Positions 34,321-46,809 of a DNA stretch of 64,000 nt are shown here, in pieces (position 1 is the first letter of the stretch; each line of letters starts with the position of its first letter). The stretch is from positions 6,153,408 through 6,217,407 of the forward strand of contig NC_058513.1 in assembly GCF_020382885.2 (NCBI RefSeq), in the 5' to 3' direction. Below the pieces are notes generated by a model. That model made no database searches, was not told where the DNA came from, and saw only the letters and a program-made list of their open reading frames with translations. The translations under genes and the position numbers were made by a program. Source of the stretch: Scatophagus argus. Its lineage: Eukaryota > Chordata > Actinopteri > Scatophagidae.

Positions 34321-35049
34321 CGTAAGTTAACCGCTTGTTTTGCTTTGCTTTGTAATGTATATTAAGCCACAGTTTAAAGATTCCCTCCAGATGTGTTTCA
34401 GGACATATTTGCATTAAATAATTTGTGTCAGGTTGGACTTTTCCATAAAGTTCTATTAAATGATTAAATATTCTTGGAATTGTATCTACTTCACTGAAAA
34501 ATGTTAATTTACAAATATTCATTTTTACAAATATTCATTTTCATATTCATTCATTTCAGATGCTAAGTTTCACTGTGAAAAGGTTTGCACTGCAGAAAGG
34601 CAGCTTTATTTTGACCTCTAAGACCATTAATGTCATCATCAGTATTCAGTTGTTCTCCTGTTGAATCAACGCACATGCAGGTTTAGCAGCCTTAGCAGCG
34701 TTGAAGTAAACATCAGTAGTGTGTTGGTATACGAGTCAGGACTATTTTGCATCGTAAGTCAAGACATGCCTGAACGTGACCGAGAATTTATTTGCTTTGG
34801 ATTTGTCACAGCATTAAGAGAAATAGTGCTTCTCACACTGAGAACATTAGCGTGCAATTAAAAACGACTTACGATCTCGCTACGTTCCACCCTTGATCAG
34901 AAACTTTGATCGGGGGTTTCTTCACTTTCTAACCTCGAGTTTATCTTCTGATGCAGATAACTTGTGCAACACATCCTGTAGATCCATTTCCTTTCTGTAC
35001 CACGTGTGCGTTGACAATCCAACCCACAATCACAAACGCACCATTTTAT
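34321..35049. other. convergent spacer between tmem184b and maff
   Basis: Short AT-rich spacer between two converging 3' ends. Nothing recognisable. Confidence 0.45.
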
Positions 35050-37557
35050 GTACAATATGTACAACATTTATTATAATTAATATATAAAATAGACAATGTA
35101 CTTAAATTTTCACAATAGAAAAGTAATAAATACAAAAACCATTTTTTTGCTTTGCAAGTATTACAAAACATCCAGCACAGTTTTGACAGATGTGAGACGT
35201 TAAAATATTGAGAATAAATGCTTTGCCACACTGGTATTCATATAGCTAAATATATACCTCATATCTGTAGGAGTTAACACAGTCTTATGCGTTACAATGC
35301 CGGTTTATAAATGATATTGCTAGCACTATTCAGTGGCCTCGACTCCATGAAATCCAATCCTGTCAGCATGTCTTGGCTGAAACAGGCCTGCGATCAATGG
35401 AGGTTTTCAAGTGAATAAAAGCACCACCTCTTTCCACCTTCTTCTTCTTCCTCTCCCTCATCCTCCTTGCCTTACTTTCTTTCTCCATCGTTCAACAACT
35501 CTTCGACTTTCTTATCTCCTCCTCCTCAACTCCATCGTTTATTCCCACACTTTTCTGTTTTCCTCAAACATCCCGTGGATGTGCCCACCAAGCCAATTCA
35601 GAAGTGACCTTAATTTTTCACACAAATGACATACAAATGATCATAGAAAAATAATATCCCTCCAAGAATCCACTACAACAAGCCAGTACAAACATTGCAG
35701 AAACACACACACAAAAAAAATCATCATACAGCAATATGGCCATTGGCTTTGAGCATATTTCTACATAGCTAATAATTAACATTTTGTAAAGTAATCATCG
35801 TTGCCACAAAACACAATAATTAGACGTGAGAATATCCCCGGACTATTCATAAGTAAGTACTTCTGAAAACATACAGAACATCACAGCACTCGTTAGCTTG
35901 TCTTTTTTATAATATCTACCTTTAAATACAAATAAAATATAGAATATATCTCTGATAAATGTCACTCAACATTTTTGTCTCTCAACGGCATCACATGAAC
36001 ATTACAAATAAGAACACAGAACAGGAATGTATGTGGAGGGTTCGCATCGACGTGAGCGGAATTCCTACCAGTTGCCACTCTTGTACACATTTGTAGCAAA
36101 ACGACCAACATCAGCTGTTGGGAGTCTACCAAATATGAAAGAAAAGGAAGTCACAGCAGACTATAGCTGCACAGTGGGGACTGTGAGATGAGCAATGAAG
36201 GATTATAGCTCTGAAAACAGGAGAAACCAGAGAAATCCTACACTAACAAATGTGCATTTGTGTACAGTCAAGAAGGAGCGATTACAGTCTGCTTTGAACC
36301 TTTTTCCTCTTAGCTACTGCTCCAACATAGACTGAAGGCACTGCATCAATGTGAGAAATGCGTACACAAGCAGTACAAAACTAGTTTCCCCTCACATGGA
36401 GGGGTAGAATAGGTTTTGAGGGAGGAAGTAGTGGAATCCCAAAAACACACTTCATTGAATGGACTGCCTGAAGAAATTCACAATCAACAAATGCAGTGTT
36501 TCTCAACCTTTCTCCTGACCATGTGGCCATTTTTGCTCCCAAAATCCCCACAATCCAAACAAAGCTCTTTACGAATGGCATACCGTTAGTGGAAGCTCCA
36601 AATTGATCATACAGAAAATAGAATTTTAAAAGTATTGGGGGGAAAAAAAAGACAAAGCAAAACATTTCACAATAAAAGCCTCTCCTATGGCCACGCCAGC
36701 ATATCAAGTGACACTGAGGTTGAGAAACTCTTCATTAATGACTAACACAAACAATTCATACTTTGGGACACCTTCTTGCACAGCAGCAGGGACAAATGTG
36801 CCGGGGCTGGTATAACAAACAGCTCAAAACTATGGACTACAACTGTACCAGAAACGTGTAGAGGTGTACGTTTAACAACCTGGCATTTTGCTGTTAGTCA
36901 AGTGCCATAAACGGTAGCAGAGAGAAGCCGCGGGCCTTTCTGTGGGAGCTCCAGCGTCAGCGCTGAATCTGCTGAGCAGTGAGGATGCACAGTAACCCTG
37001 GGCTGGTCAGGTTTCAGTCAGCGAGTCAATGTCTACGCCCCACGTGGGTCAGGGGTATGAGTGTGAGGGTCTTGTGCATGTGTGCGCACGTCAGTGCCCC
37101 AATGCCTCACTTACATAAACCTGCTACATCTTTCTCAACATCATTCCAATCTTGGACAGCTTCTAAACGAACACACTTTGCTAAGTTTCAGTCAACTAAA
37201 CGACATTAAGTAGAGGACACCTCCACTCGTCCTATAATGTTTTGACTGTTCCTGGCTTCTGCTCTGGAAAACTAAGTGTAGCGGTTGTCTGGTGAAGTTA
37301 CACACCACTCTGCCAACACTGTATCACACAGGAATGAATAATTCCTGCATATATAATCCAACAGAATTTAGAAATGTGAATGAGGCGTAACACCACCAAG
37401 TGTTAAGTATTGTCCTACTAATATCATCTTCCTCTTCTCTGCATGCATGTCGCTAGTATATATATATATGCCTGTAGGTGTGTGTGTGTGTGTATGTGTT
37501 TGCATTGCAGGTCGTGTGTCTCCCGCCCCCCCCCCAGTCTGGTTTTAGCAGCTCCTT
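35050..37557 (-). other. maff: maff 3' UTR
   Basis: On the minus strand this follows the maff stop. A minus-strand AATAAA (tttatt on plus, 35068-35073) is the likely end. ATTTA-type motifs (plus taaat, for example near 35128 and 35925) suggest an unstable immediate-early-type transcript, as known for small Maf genes. A TATA/TG simple repeat lies at 37455-37499. Confidence 0.5.
36494..36729. mobile_element. possible degraded hAT-like MITE in maff 3' UTR
   Basis: The left end cagtgtttctcaacctt and the right end, complement of ggttgagaaact, resemble hAT terminal repeats (cagtg.ttctcaa). The outermost right bases are degraded and I see no target-site duplication, so this stays tentative. Confidence 0.35.
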
Positions 37558-38223
37558 CTAGGACGGCTCCTGCTCTCTCTGTTGCTGAGGCTGTGGCGGA
37601 CTCTTCACGATGGTGATGACTGAGGCTGTGTTGAGGCGTGGGGCTGTGGCCAGCAGGTGGCCCCCTCCGGCCTCCAGGCCTCTGGCAAACCTCTGAAGGG
37701 CGGCCAGGCGCGCACCGAGCCCCTCAAGCTCTTTCCTCATGCCGGCATTCTCGGCCCCGAGCCTCTCCACCTCTCTCTGGAGCTCCATTTTCTGCTGCTC
37801 CAGGGCTTCGCGCTGGGAGACACGTTTGACCCGACAGCTGGCGGCGTATCCCCGGTTCTTCAGGGTGCGACGGCGCTGCTTCAGCTTTTGGATCTCCTCG
37901 CGGGACAGGCCACGAAGGTGGAGGTTCAGCTCTCGTACTGAGAGGGACATGAGCTCGCTGTCGGACAGGATGGGAACGTTCTCTCCACATTCCTGCTTGA
38001 CCTGAAGAGGAATAGGAAAGATTAGGAGAAGGAAAGAGGAAGGGAGGAAGTGTGTAGTAAGAAGAGAAGAAAAGAAAAAAACAACCAGTAATCTTAAAAA
38101 TTAACTGATAGGGAGGAGATTAAAACTTCTTTTCAACATTGACATTTCTTTTTCTTTGGAAAACAGAGATAATAAAGCTGAGTGTGTTACCTTCAGGGCT
38201 TTGCTGTTCCTTTCTGTCGTCAT
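37558..38223 (-). CDS. maff: small Maf bZIP transcription factor MafF
   Basis: Small Maf proteins lack a transactivation domain. They homodimerise or pair with CNC factors (NRF1/2, BACH) on MARE/ARE sites. Two coding exons on the minus strand, 38223-38191 ([11 protein letters not shown]) and 38001-37558, join in phase to give 158 aa (human MAFF about 164). The extended homology region [20 protein letters not shown] is followed by the basic region [20 protein letters not shown] and a leucine zipper from [17 protein letters not shown] onwards. The conserved C-terminal ASVITIVKS is present. Position next to tmem184b supports MAFF, because MAFG and MAFK have other neighbours in vertebrates. The tail after VITIVKS is Gln/Pro-rich. 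Confidence 0.93.
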
Positions 38224-41200
38224 GATGAGACTCCGTTCAGCTTTTTTCCCCACCCAAACACAGATACAGAAACTCTGGAAGAACAGAAACAGGATGCAAA
38301 GAAAAAAAGGTATGTTATCACATGTCACTCAGGGCATCATGCTGTTTTTGTCAAATTCTGGCTTGACATTTACCATCCGCTCACAAGACAGCCAGTCATG
38401 CACGATAAAGAAAAGGAGAAGCCACAGATCTCTCATGCTTCTCCAAACGCATGCTCTCATTAAACTCTGTGGTTTGATATGAAAGAAAGAGGAGGTTTTG
38501 AAAGCGACATGCCTTTCTCTGTTTGCTGGAATAGTGAGGAGGAAGTTATCATGTGTCTGCCCTTTGGTTGCTCAAAGCAGGTGTGCTAACCAATTCCCTC
38601 AACACTTCCCCTTGTCAGCACAACACCAACGGTTCAAAACTTTCAATGTGAAAAAGTCTAAGGTCAGAAAACTACTGCTGCTCACTGTGTCAAGCTATAT
38701 TTAAGTTCACGCCTCCATCACAATATTCCTCGACACACAAAAAAGTCATTATTTGTGCCTTGAAATTGTGTTTTCTGAAGTTGCTCTTTTCTGACATTTA
38801 ATCAAAAAGAGGAGACTAAAACGGCAACATTTGGGTAAGTTTGCCCACCCTTAAATTACAGCCCCCAGTAACAAGCTGTAATAACAGCAGTGTGAGTGTT
38901 TGTTTAAGTCTGTACGGCCTTAACAAGACTGTATTTGGAAATTTTCTCCCTTTCCTCTTGCTGAACAGTTCACACAGACTGCATGGAGACTTCCTACACT
39001 CCCTTTAAGGTCAGTTCACAAATGTTGTTGTGTGGGATTAAAGTCCAACATCTCACTCGGCCAACTTGAACTTACTTTTCCCCTCGTCACTTCTGGCCTG
39101 ATTTGGCCGTGTGATTCAGATCACTCTGTATAAAATGACTCTGCACTTTACCTTGAGGCCATTTTTGCTGTATTAAATGTTAACCTCCATCCTGATCAAA
39201 GCACACAAGACAGAAACAACGGCGCAGCAGGCTGATGAGAAAGTCACGCTGTGTTGACTGTACAGCAAAAATATCTCGACATTAATATTTAATTGAAACC
39301 CGGCGGTTTCTGCCTTAACATCATCAAACCACAGGGTGATTTCCCACATAGCTTTTGGAAAGTGAATGTGTTCACTCTCATATTTACTGCAACATTGTTT
39401 TTTTTTTCCCTTTTTATAGAAAGTGGCCTTTCATTTAGTTTCTTTATAGCGCAGAAATGTAGAAAAATAAAAGAAAAAAAATGTGAACAAACAAAGCTGT
39501 GACAAGAAAACACAGTCCAGTGGTTGGCTGGTTCACTGATGAGCAAACTCCTTGCACTTTCAGTTTGAGAAACAGACTGTTCTTGACAAGCAGAACTTCA
39601 CTGCCTTTTTATTAGTCTTTGCTGCTACAAATTTGTTATTTATGATCTATGACATGAATAAATTCTTTTATCTTATAAACATGTAACAACATATAATAAT
39701 AATAATAATTAGAACCACAAAATCTTAAAGATAAGATCCTTCTTTCTCCAAACAGCATGTAGCAGCTGGAATTGGTGGAATCTGTTGTTCATCTCATCAA
39801 ATTATTTAATATAATAATCAAGTTAAGATAATCTGTTTTTCCTACTGGCTCCCAAATGAAACGTGCTGACTTTCATAACATTTATAGTCCCCAAATATAA
39901 AAGGGCATTTCACTTCTATACATGATATATTGTCACTTTAACCAATATTTGCCTGCCAAATAAAAAGAGTTGAAGTTCTTTTCTTCCAGGACTCAAAACT
40001 GTCAAACCTAAGAACGTGTAGATATTTGTGTTGACAGTAGTAACCTACATTATAAACAGAAGACTTGTGCTCTCGTCAGCAACATTTCAGACAACTGAAC
40101 TCCTAACAAGCTAACCATGCAGTCAGGCAGGAGGAGGAACCATACAAGCAAAGGGTGTCATTTTAGTTACAAAATCACATTTCCTCTGCTCCGTTTTTGG
40201 TGACCTTCAGTTCCAAAATCCAACTTTACGTAAAAACTGGACTTCAAAACAGGCTTTAACGGCACATGTAGGCCTCCAACCCATGTACAGCAGGTGTTCA
40301 TCCACATAAGCTAAATCGGCCACCGGTTAAAATGGTCTGCTGTTTGCTGAGAATAAACTGCATTTCCCGAAATGCGTGGGAAGTACAGATTTCAACAACA
40401 GTGGTTGTCCAACCAGCCGGTGGACTCGGGCTGTAAACCGACTAGACCGCCGCCGTTTCGTAAAGTCAGGGTGATTCAGCAATAAACCGTCGGCTCAGCT
40501 CCGGTAAGACTGTCACTCAGTCCAAACCCAGGAGAAAACAGCTGTGACCACGTCTTTCTGTATTTGTCCAAACAGAACAGGATATCCACGTTTGTACTTT
40601 GCTATAAATATCGCTTTAAAGGACATAGTACTTCTTGAATAACGCTATCACAGTGGAACGCAACAAGTGAACGCAGCACTGCCAAACGTAAGCTACAACC
40701 AATACCCCGATGGCTATTTTGTTTAACATTAAATAGCTAAATAACAAATACATTATACTGACCACTCAAGGAAACTGTATTTCTTCATCTGGCTACATCC
40801 AGAATCCACCCCAATAGGGAGGCGAGTTGGCCAACTTGGAGCAAAGACACTGCTACTATAGTAAACAGCGATCACGAGTGCACTCGACATCCATTTTAGT
40901 AATTGGAAATTTAATTTAGAAATAATTTCAAAGTATATCTTTAAATAAGGAAGTGAACCCCCTCTGGCAGTTAAATATGGAGCCATAAATACGTAAAACG
41001 TGGCCAAATTATCCGTTTCATCTTAAACATGCTAATAACGCAGTGATGTTAACTGTTAGCATCTAGCATCAACGGCTTCCAGCGAGCTAAAGTGGATTAA
41101 AGCAAACAGCTGCCTTGTTCTTGCTTGGTTAGCAAGCCCCATGCGGATACAAGTCCTCTAGTGTTTCACTACAATCAACAAATTTCGGCTACATGTATTA

Positions 41201-41232
41201 ACGTTTATTATTTTGCTAAAGTGATTATTTAC

Positions 41233-41400
41233 CTGCTGGGTCGAAACGACTCTGGCGACAAAATGTCAGTCCGCCTTTTCCCGGAATTACTCCGCTTCTC
41301 TCTGAGCCTGGATTCCTTCATTCATAAAAAACACAAGCGACAATGACGTCAGGCCTAAAGAATGAGGGCGGAGCCAACCCCGCCCCCGCGGCGTACTCTG
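41233..41400 (-). promoter_or_regulatory. maff: maff promoter with palindromic CRE
   Basis: A candidate first exon ends with cccagcag|gtaaat on the minus strand (donor at 41232). Just upstream lies a perfect CRE, TGACGTCA (41344-41351), then GC boxes (gggcggagc near 41369, ccgcccccgcgg near 41381). A full CRE fits CREB/ATF control of a stress-inducible gene. Confidence 0.6.
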
Positions 41401-42180
41401 AGAGGATGTAAACAAGGATTCCCTGCATCCCAGAACTTTTCCATGACTGCCCCTCCTTTCGCTGTTCTCAGCAACAACAACTTCCCTGGAAAAATGTGGC
41501 TTCAGAGTCACCCTGTATTGACTATTTGGAATTTTGGAGATGCACGAATATGAAGTTAAAAATCCAGCAGAGGCCAACGCTGAATGCGATTAGTGAAGAC
41601 AAATCCTTACGCCACACACAAACGCACATGCTCAAGGGTTAGACGTTATAATTTCTGCATATGTTAAATAGGTTTTTAGTACAGTTAATTTCACTGCACT
41701 ATAGACACTCATATAAACTTCCATTATGTGTCTGTTGGTGACTATTTCATTTTTAGTCGCAAGTTGTATTATATACAGCAGGATATTCAAGTTAAAGGAA
41801 CCCTATTCAGCAGCCAATAAAAAAAAAATGTAATTGAAAGTCTATTGGCGAAACACAGAACAGTACATACAGTACAGTACAATATGACCGAAAGACTGTA
41901 TTTGGGCTTCATTACTGTTCCAACAACGCACTAGTATTCCTCTGCTTTTTTAACATAATAACAATTTTGTAATATTCTAACAATCCTTCATCAGTGTTGT
42001 GACTATATATTAGTGCTCTACCAATGTATATTTAGTGTTCTAACAATATACGGGTGTTACTTAATATACTAGTACTGAATACGCACACACATTAGTATTT
42101 CAGGCAGTTAAAGACTTCAAAATCACAGAGTGCGATTAGACAGCCACGGCGGCAGGTGGCGTAGTTTAATCTTTGGTGAA
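41401..42180. other. maff-tomm22 head-to-head spacer
   Basis: AT-rich spacer between two divergent genes. Several short repeats of cagtaca/gtacagtac occur near 41860-41880. No gene seen. Confidence 0.45.
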
Positions 42181-42417
42181 CTACAACCTGACCCCTGCCC
42201 TGCCTTCGTCATTCGTCGCTGGCAACCTCACGTTTTCCCACTGTGACCTCAGCTTGTCGTTGGACCAATGCACGCTTCTTAGCTTTAGCCTTAATGAAAG
42301 CCAGGCGCATCTGAAATTTACTAAGCTGACTATCGGTCTCACCTTGTTTTATAGTGATTCGCTCGCCGTGCACACAGTTGAACCAATCCGACAGAGACGA
42401 AAGGGCTAGCAGGAGAC
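42181..42417 (+). promoter_or_regulatory. tomm22: tomm22 promoter and 5' UTR
   Basis: Two CCAAT boxes (ggaccaatgc near 42260 and gaaccaatcc near 42380) within 160 bp of the ATG and no TATA box, typical of a housekeeping promoter. The leader appears unspliced. Confidence 0.5.
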
Positions 42418-44053
42418 ATGGCCGGAATTGAGGAGCTTTCCCCTTCCGCGGGCCCGGTGTCTGTTCGGCCCCCCGAGGACGAGATTGACGACGACGAAGA
42501 TGAAGATGTAAGTGGGTGGTCATTCTGGGGTATTAAATAATGTTAATAAGAGCAAATATTGAATACATTGCGCTGTCTTGTTTCTAGACAGTATTTTTTC
42601 TGACTAAGCACGACTAGCTAATGAGGCTGTACTTATGCTAATTCGCTGGCTAATTACATAGTGTGTTTGCTGCGCTACCATGAGCTGTGTGCTTTACGTT
42701 TCACTCCCTTCTGTATACTGCACATAACTGTCTACTCTAAACACAAGTCATTTTTCCAGTTTAATTTTAATTAGGGCTGTCTCGTTACTCTTTGTCCTAT
42801 TCGAGCTTTGACCTCCCACCACACTAAATCCTGAGCACGTTAGTTCCTTGAAGTCATGGCATCCACTTTTTTGTAAGGGGTACCAAATAATTTTCTTTTT
42901 ACTGCACCAACGTGGCGAAATCCTATTTCAGAATGTCCTCCCAGACCAAAACTTTCGCAAGCACTGATACATTTCTCTGACCTGTCTGTTTAATCATATA
43001 AGATTGCTAAGTAGTCAAAAAGTAGTATTGTATCTTAGTTAGTGGGTTCATTTCACTGTCATGTTTTTGTCTTGACTGCTATCACAGTAGCAAGAGGATA
43101 TCCTACTGTATTCTCACCAGCTGTTGGAAACTTCAGGGAGGACTAACTACATTTACTAAGTTTCTAAGTGAATGTTTTGTCTGCATGTTGTTATTCATGA
43201 GAGTCTTTTTCTCTGATTTGTATTTGTCTCCTGAAGCTGGATGAGACACTGATAGAGAGGTTGTGGGGCCTGACAGAGATGTTTCCTGACACAGTTCGCA
43301 CCGCTGCAGAGGTGTCTGCACAATGCTCTCTCTCGCTGGCCAAGAAGTTCTACAGGTATATCTCTTCAACGTTTTCTGAGTTTATTCCGTGCACCTTGAC
43401 AGCCCAGTAGATAAAGAGATTAACTGCTAATTAGTGGGTTTGATTCCAGCGGCAGCCGTTCGATAGATAGATACTTTATTGATCCCAAGGGAAATTCAAG
43501 ATTCTGTCTCACATTTTCCAAATGCTTGTTCATTGTAAACTGCTGGAACTAGAAGTGATTGGACCACAAATTGGATGGGCACATCTAAAACAGCAGCAAC
43601 TAATCTGATTGTTAACTTGCTTCAGTTTTTCCCGCACGGCGCTCTGGGTGGGTACTACCTCCTTCATGATCCTGGTGCTGCCTGTTGTGTTCGAGACAGA
43701 AAGACTACAGCTGGAGCAGCAGCAGCTACAGCAGCAGAGACAGGTAGGTGTTCATATCAGAATCGGAATTCCTTTATTTATCCCTGAGAGGAAATTCTTT
43801 AAATATATGTATATTTATGTTCAGCAGAAGTTGAGAGAGCAGAGACCTGGCAGGCGTTTCAAACATGGAAGCAAATCTTGACAGTTGATCTGATCTGGCT
43901 GAAAGTTAATGCAGTATGAACAGAAAAATGACAAGTACATTGATGATCGACGTGACTGATCAACCCTTTCTCTTATAGATCCTGTTGGGGCCCAACACCG
44001 GAATGTCTGGTGGGATGCCAGGCATGATGCCTCCTGCACCTGGCAAGATGTGA
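42418..44053 (+). CDS. tomm22: mitochondrial import receptor TOM22
   Basis: Central receptor of the TOM complex in the outer mitochondrial membrane. It accepts presequences on its acidic cytosolic face and organises the Tom40 pores. Exons 42418-42507, 43237-43355, 43626-43743 and 43979-44053 give 133 aa (human 142). The N-terminus MAGIEELSP leads into the acidic run EDEIDDDEDEDLDETL, then ERLWGLTEMFPDTVR, the membrane segment ALWVGTTSFMILVLPVVFET, a Gln-rich linker and the intermembrane tail ILLGPNTGMSGGMPG. It lacks the Ala-rich start of the human protein. The ATG is preceded by ggagac. Confidence 0.96.
43395..43510 (+). mobile_element. tRNA-derived SINE in tomm22 intron 2
   Basis: A tRNA-like head (cagcccagtagataaagag as a degenerate A box region, then gggtttgattccagc as a B box) is followed by the shared fish 3' tail gatactttattgatcccaag and ggaaattc. 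The intact promoter spacing and tail indicate a SINE. The family was not determined. Confidence 0.6.
43757..43800 (+). mobile_element. truncated SINE/LINE tail in tomm22 intron 3
   Basis: atcagaatcggaattccttt with atccctgagaggaaattc resembles the tail of the SINE one intron upstream, without the tRNA head. Confidence 0.4.
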
Positions 44054-44480
44054 GAGACTGAACGGCCCTGGTGAATCTGAGATTGGCTCTTTGCAATACT
44101 GCGTGGCCGGTCGCAAGGAGAGACAGAGAGAGACCATGGGGAAGGGCAAAGAACTGCAGTTAAAATAAAAGTAAACAGCGCAACATTAGACCCACTCCAA
44201 CGTATTGGATTGGAATTGGAGGAGGAGGATGTGATGCGTTTATATCGCTTCTCTCTCACTGTCTCTCCTTACTGCAGCATCATACAGAGACTTCCAGGAG
44301 CACTGCTATTTTTTTCATTTATTTTTTAAAATAAAGACTTATATAAACATAATAATGTTTTCTTTAGGGGATAGCAGGTGGATCGAGTGAAAGAGGAACA
44401 TTTGGAGGTTACCAGTTGTATGTTTTGCTGCTTCCACTTCTATGTGGAGAATTCTGTTAATAAAACTTGTGACAGACTGG
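44054..44480 (+). other. tomm22: tomm22 3' UTR with two poly(A) signals
   Basis: AATAAA at 44330-44335 and again at 44459-44464 indicate one or two cleavage sites. The hAT insertion begins only about 60 bp beyond the second. Confidence 0.6.
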
Positions 44481-44524
44481 CCCTGTGCATTGTGGAGCAT
44501 ACTGTACACGGTGTTACCTTACAG

Positions 44525-45240
44525 CAGTGCTTCTCAATTATTTTCTGTTGCGCCCCCCCCCAGCAAGTAGAAAACAATTCGCGCCCCCCCCCGCCGCGAC
44601 TATAAATAATAGTAATAATAATATGTAATAATAGGATGCTAACAATTCTCGCTGGTTTACTGAAGTAGCATTCACAAAGCGGGATGATTGTTGGCAATAT
44701 TCGGCACGTTTTGGCTGAAAAAACTCCAGCGGCTTATCAGCATGATTGGGATGTAATGTCTTCAAGTGACGCCTTAATTTATTTGGCTTCATGCTGTCCG
44801 CTGCCAACATTTTTAGACAGTAAACACACTGGTCTTTCCTCGTCTCCAACTGTGGCCACAGTGAAGCCAAGCGCTACATATGCATCGTCATATTTCCTCG
44901 TCTTAGCTTTCGGGTGAGTTACTTTTGTCTCATTATCTTCGTCTCTCTCCGCCTTTCTTCTCATCCCTGTTAAAAATTTCTTCATGTTGTCTCTTAAGGG
45001 TTCGCTTACTGCACTTCATATCGCCTGCTCGGTGCAAAAAAGCCGCTACACCATAGAGCTAATACTCCCTGCGCACACTCTGACAATGAGAGCGCCACTG
45101 CCAACTACTGTAGTGGATGTGCAATTACACTTTATTCTAGTACGGCAAAAAAAAGCATGTTCCCCAGGGTCACACGCGCCCCCCCTGGCATCGCACCGCG
45201 CCCCCCCAGGGGGGCGCGCCCCACTATTTGAGAAGCACTG
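44525..45240 (-). mobile_element. non-autonomous hAT transposon with intact ends
   Basis: The element is 716 bp. It starts cagtgcttctcaatta and ends with the inverted counterpart (minus strand cagtgcttctcaaatag), so 13 terminal bases match perfectly. It is bounded by an exact 8-bp duplication CCTTACAG (44517-44524 and 45241-45248), the hAT target-site length. Minus-strand coding remnants inside encode a BED-type zinc finger but no transposase core. The C-rich subterminal tracts are inverted too. Confidence 0.92.
44600..44985 (-). pseudogene. BED-finger N-terminus of a hAT/ZBED-like protein, frameshifted
   Basis: On the minus strand ATG 44985 opens MKKFLTGMRRKAERDEDNE and continues to EERPVCLL. 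A shift into a second frame near 44820 then gives CLKMLAADSMKPNKLRRHLK and TLHPNHADKPLEFF. These match the start of ZBED5/SCAND3-like hAT proteins. The frame breaks between the two cysteines of the zinc finger, apparently a small deletion. The coding trace ends near 44640, where the element has lost its interior. Confidence 0.75.
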
Positions 45241-45248
45241 CCTTACAG

Positions 45249-46470
45249 GAATGTGGTCTACAGAATGGCCTCTGTAGACTCTTTTTGCCATAGTTCACTG
45301 TTGTGCTATGGATGTATATCATAGTGCAATGCCTCTCATGTTAAGTTTTATTACATTTCCCTCTTCTTACACCATGGATTGTATAATGCAGCACTACCAG
45401 ATTCCATTTTGTTCAATAATTCAGAGACTGTCCACTGAAAGCATGTGAAATGCAAAATAGTTTTGTCATTTAAGACAGGAAACATGACATAGGTTTTCTG
45501 ATAAATGTGGTCATGGTGAAGATTTGATGCTAAATGTTTCATTATTACCGTGACACATTCTTTTATAAAAGAATGTTCTGTTGTCTGTTGTTATTCATGT
45601 GACAATTTACAAACCCGTGTCTGTTTTGTGACCAACATGACAGTAATTAAAACACCAAATGAAATGGCAAGTGAAGTGTCTGTTTTCAGAATGTTTGCCC
45701 CCTAATGGCTCTGGAGGTGATATTATGAAACTGCCCATAAAGCATTAAAGATTTATGGATGTAAGACCAGGCTAAAGAATAATATTATTAAAGATATGAA
45801 CAGGTACACAATGAGGTTTAAGCATTTTCTAATATTAGAATGATCGTAGGGTAGTATAAGAATGCTTTCTTTACAGCAGAAATTCTGACTGGTGCAGCTA
45901 ATAATGATTATGATTAAATGAGAGCTGTAATTGTGTAAATGTAATGCAGTCATGTTAATAACACCTGTGCTTTTGCTGATGTGATAGGTCACCATATTTT
46001 AGTGCAGTGAAAAAAGTTAAATTTGATGCTCAACTTTTTATTGTTGTGTCCTGCACACCACTATTCTCAGCCCAGATGGGTTTACAAGACGCCACACCCA
46101 AAGCACCCACACCTACAGACAGTCCTGAAAATAACGAATATCTATACGCACATTTCTTTAAATACCCTTGTCCAATGCTGCATTCACTGCCCTTTTCAAC
46201 ACCTGGTTCAGAGGTTTGTAGTGGGAACGTGTTCCCGTTGACTTAAACTAACAGTAAGTAGTGAGTAACTTTTAAAAGTCAGTCTTGTTCTAAATCACTT
46301 TATGGAGTTCGTCATGTGAGTTAAGACATCAAGTGCGACATTAGCACTTCAAAATAATAGTTATTATCAAGTGTTGGGGGTCAGTCCTGATTATGCCATA
46401 ATGCATTAATTGTTCACGTTTACTCAACCACTACATTTATGACTTCCGACTGCACTCGAATGGGACAAAA
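45249..46470. other. tomm22-dmc1 intergenic spacer
   Basis: AT-rich spacer after the hAT copy. No gene, RNA or clear repeat recognised. Confidence 0.5.
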
Positions 46471-46809
46471 TACACAAATTCCCGCCAGTTGCCGAAGTGC
46501 TTCAAAAGCTAAAGAGCACTTAACCTTTTAATGTACTGGTTATCGTCTTTTTATTTGTTTAGTCAGTAACTCGATATTCCTCTGTTTTCCAGTGTACATG
46601 ATCGAACAAGCAAATGCTCTTGGTTTAATAGTTTGATAGACAATCTTTTTATGCGTGTGTAGTTGAACCATGAGCATAGGGAGCTAAGCTCACGGTTTAG
46701 CACACTTATCAGACAAGCTAACTCGTTGAGCTTGGCTACACAGCCTTGCTGATTGACAGTAACTGCACCGGCAAGATCCGTTTTATCTTCATCACACAAT
46801 CCATTGAAA
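46471..46809 (+). promoter_or_regulatory. dmc1: dmc1 upstream region with E2F-like site
   Basis: ttcccgcc at 46479-46486 fits an E2F/E2F6 site. E2F6 complexes are known to repress meiotic genes in somatic cells, so a role here is plausible but unproven. There is no CpG island and no clear TATA box. Confidence 0.35.

Noticed and set aside
43821-44259. Minus-strand frames over the tomm22 3' end
   Set aside because: Shadows of the tomm22 last exon and UTR, without homology or splice signals.
46007-46246. Open frame of about 79 codons between tomm22 and dmc1
   Set aside because: No domain, no splice context, low-complexity codon use. Treated as chance.
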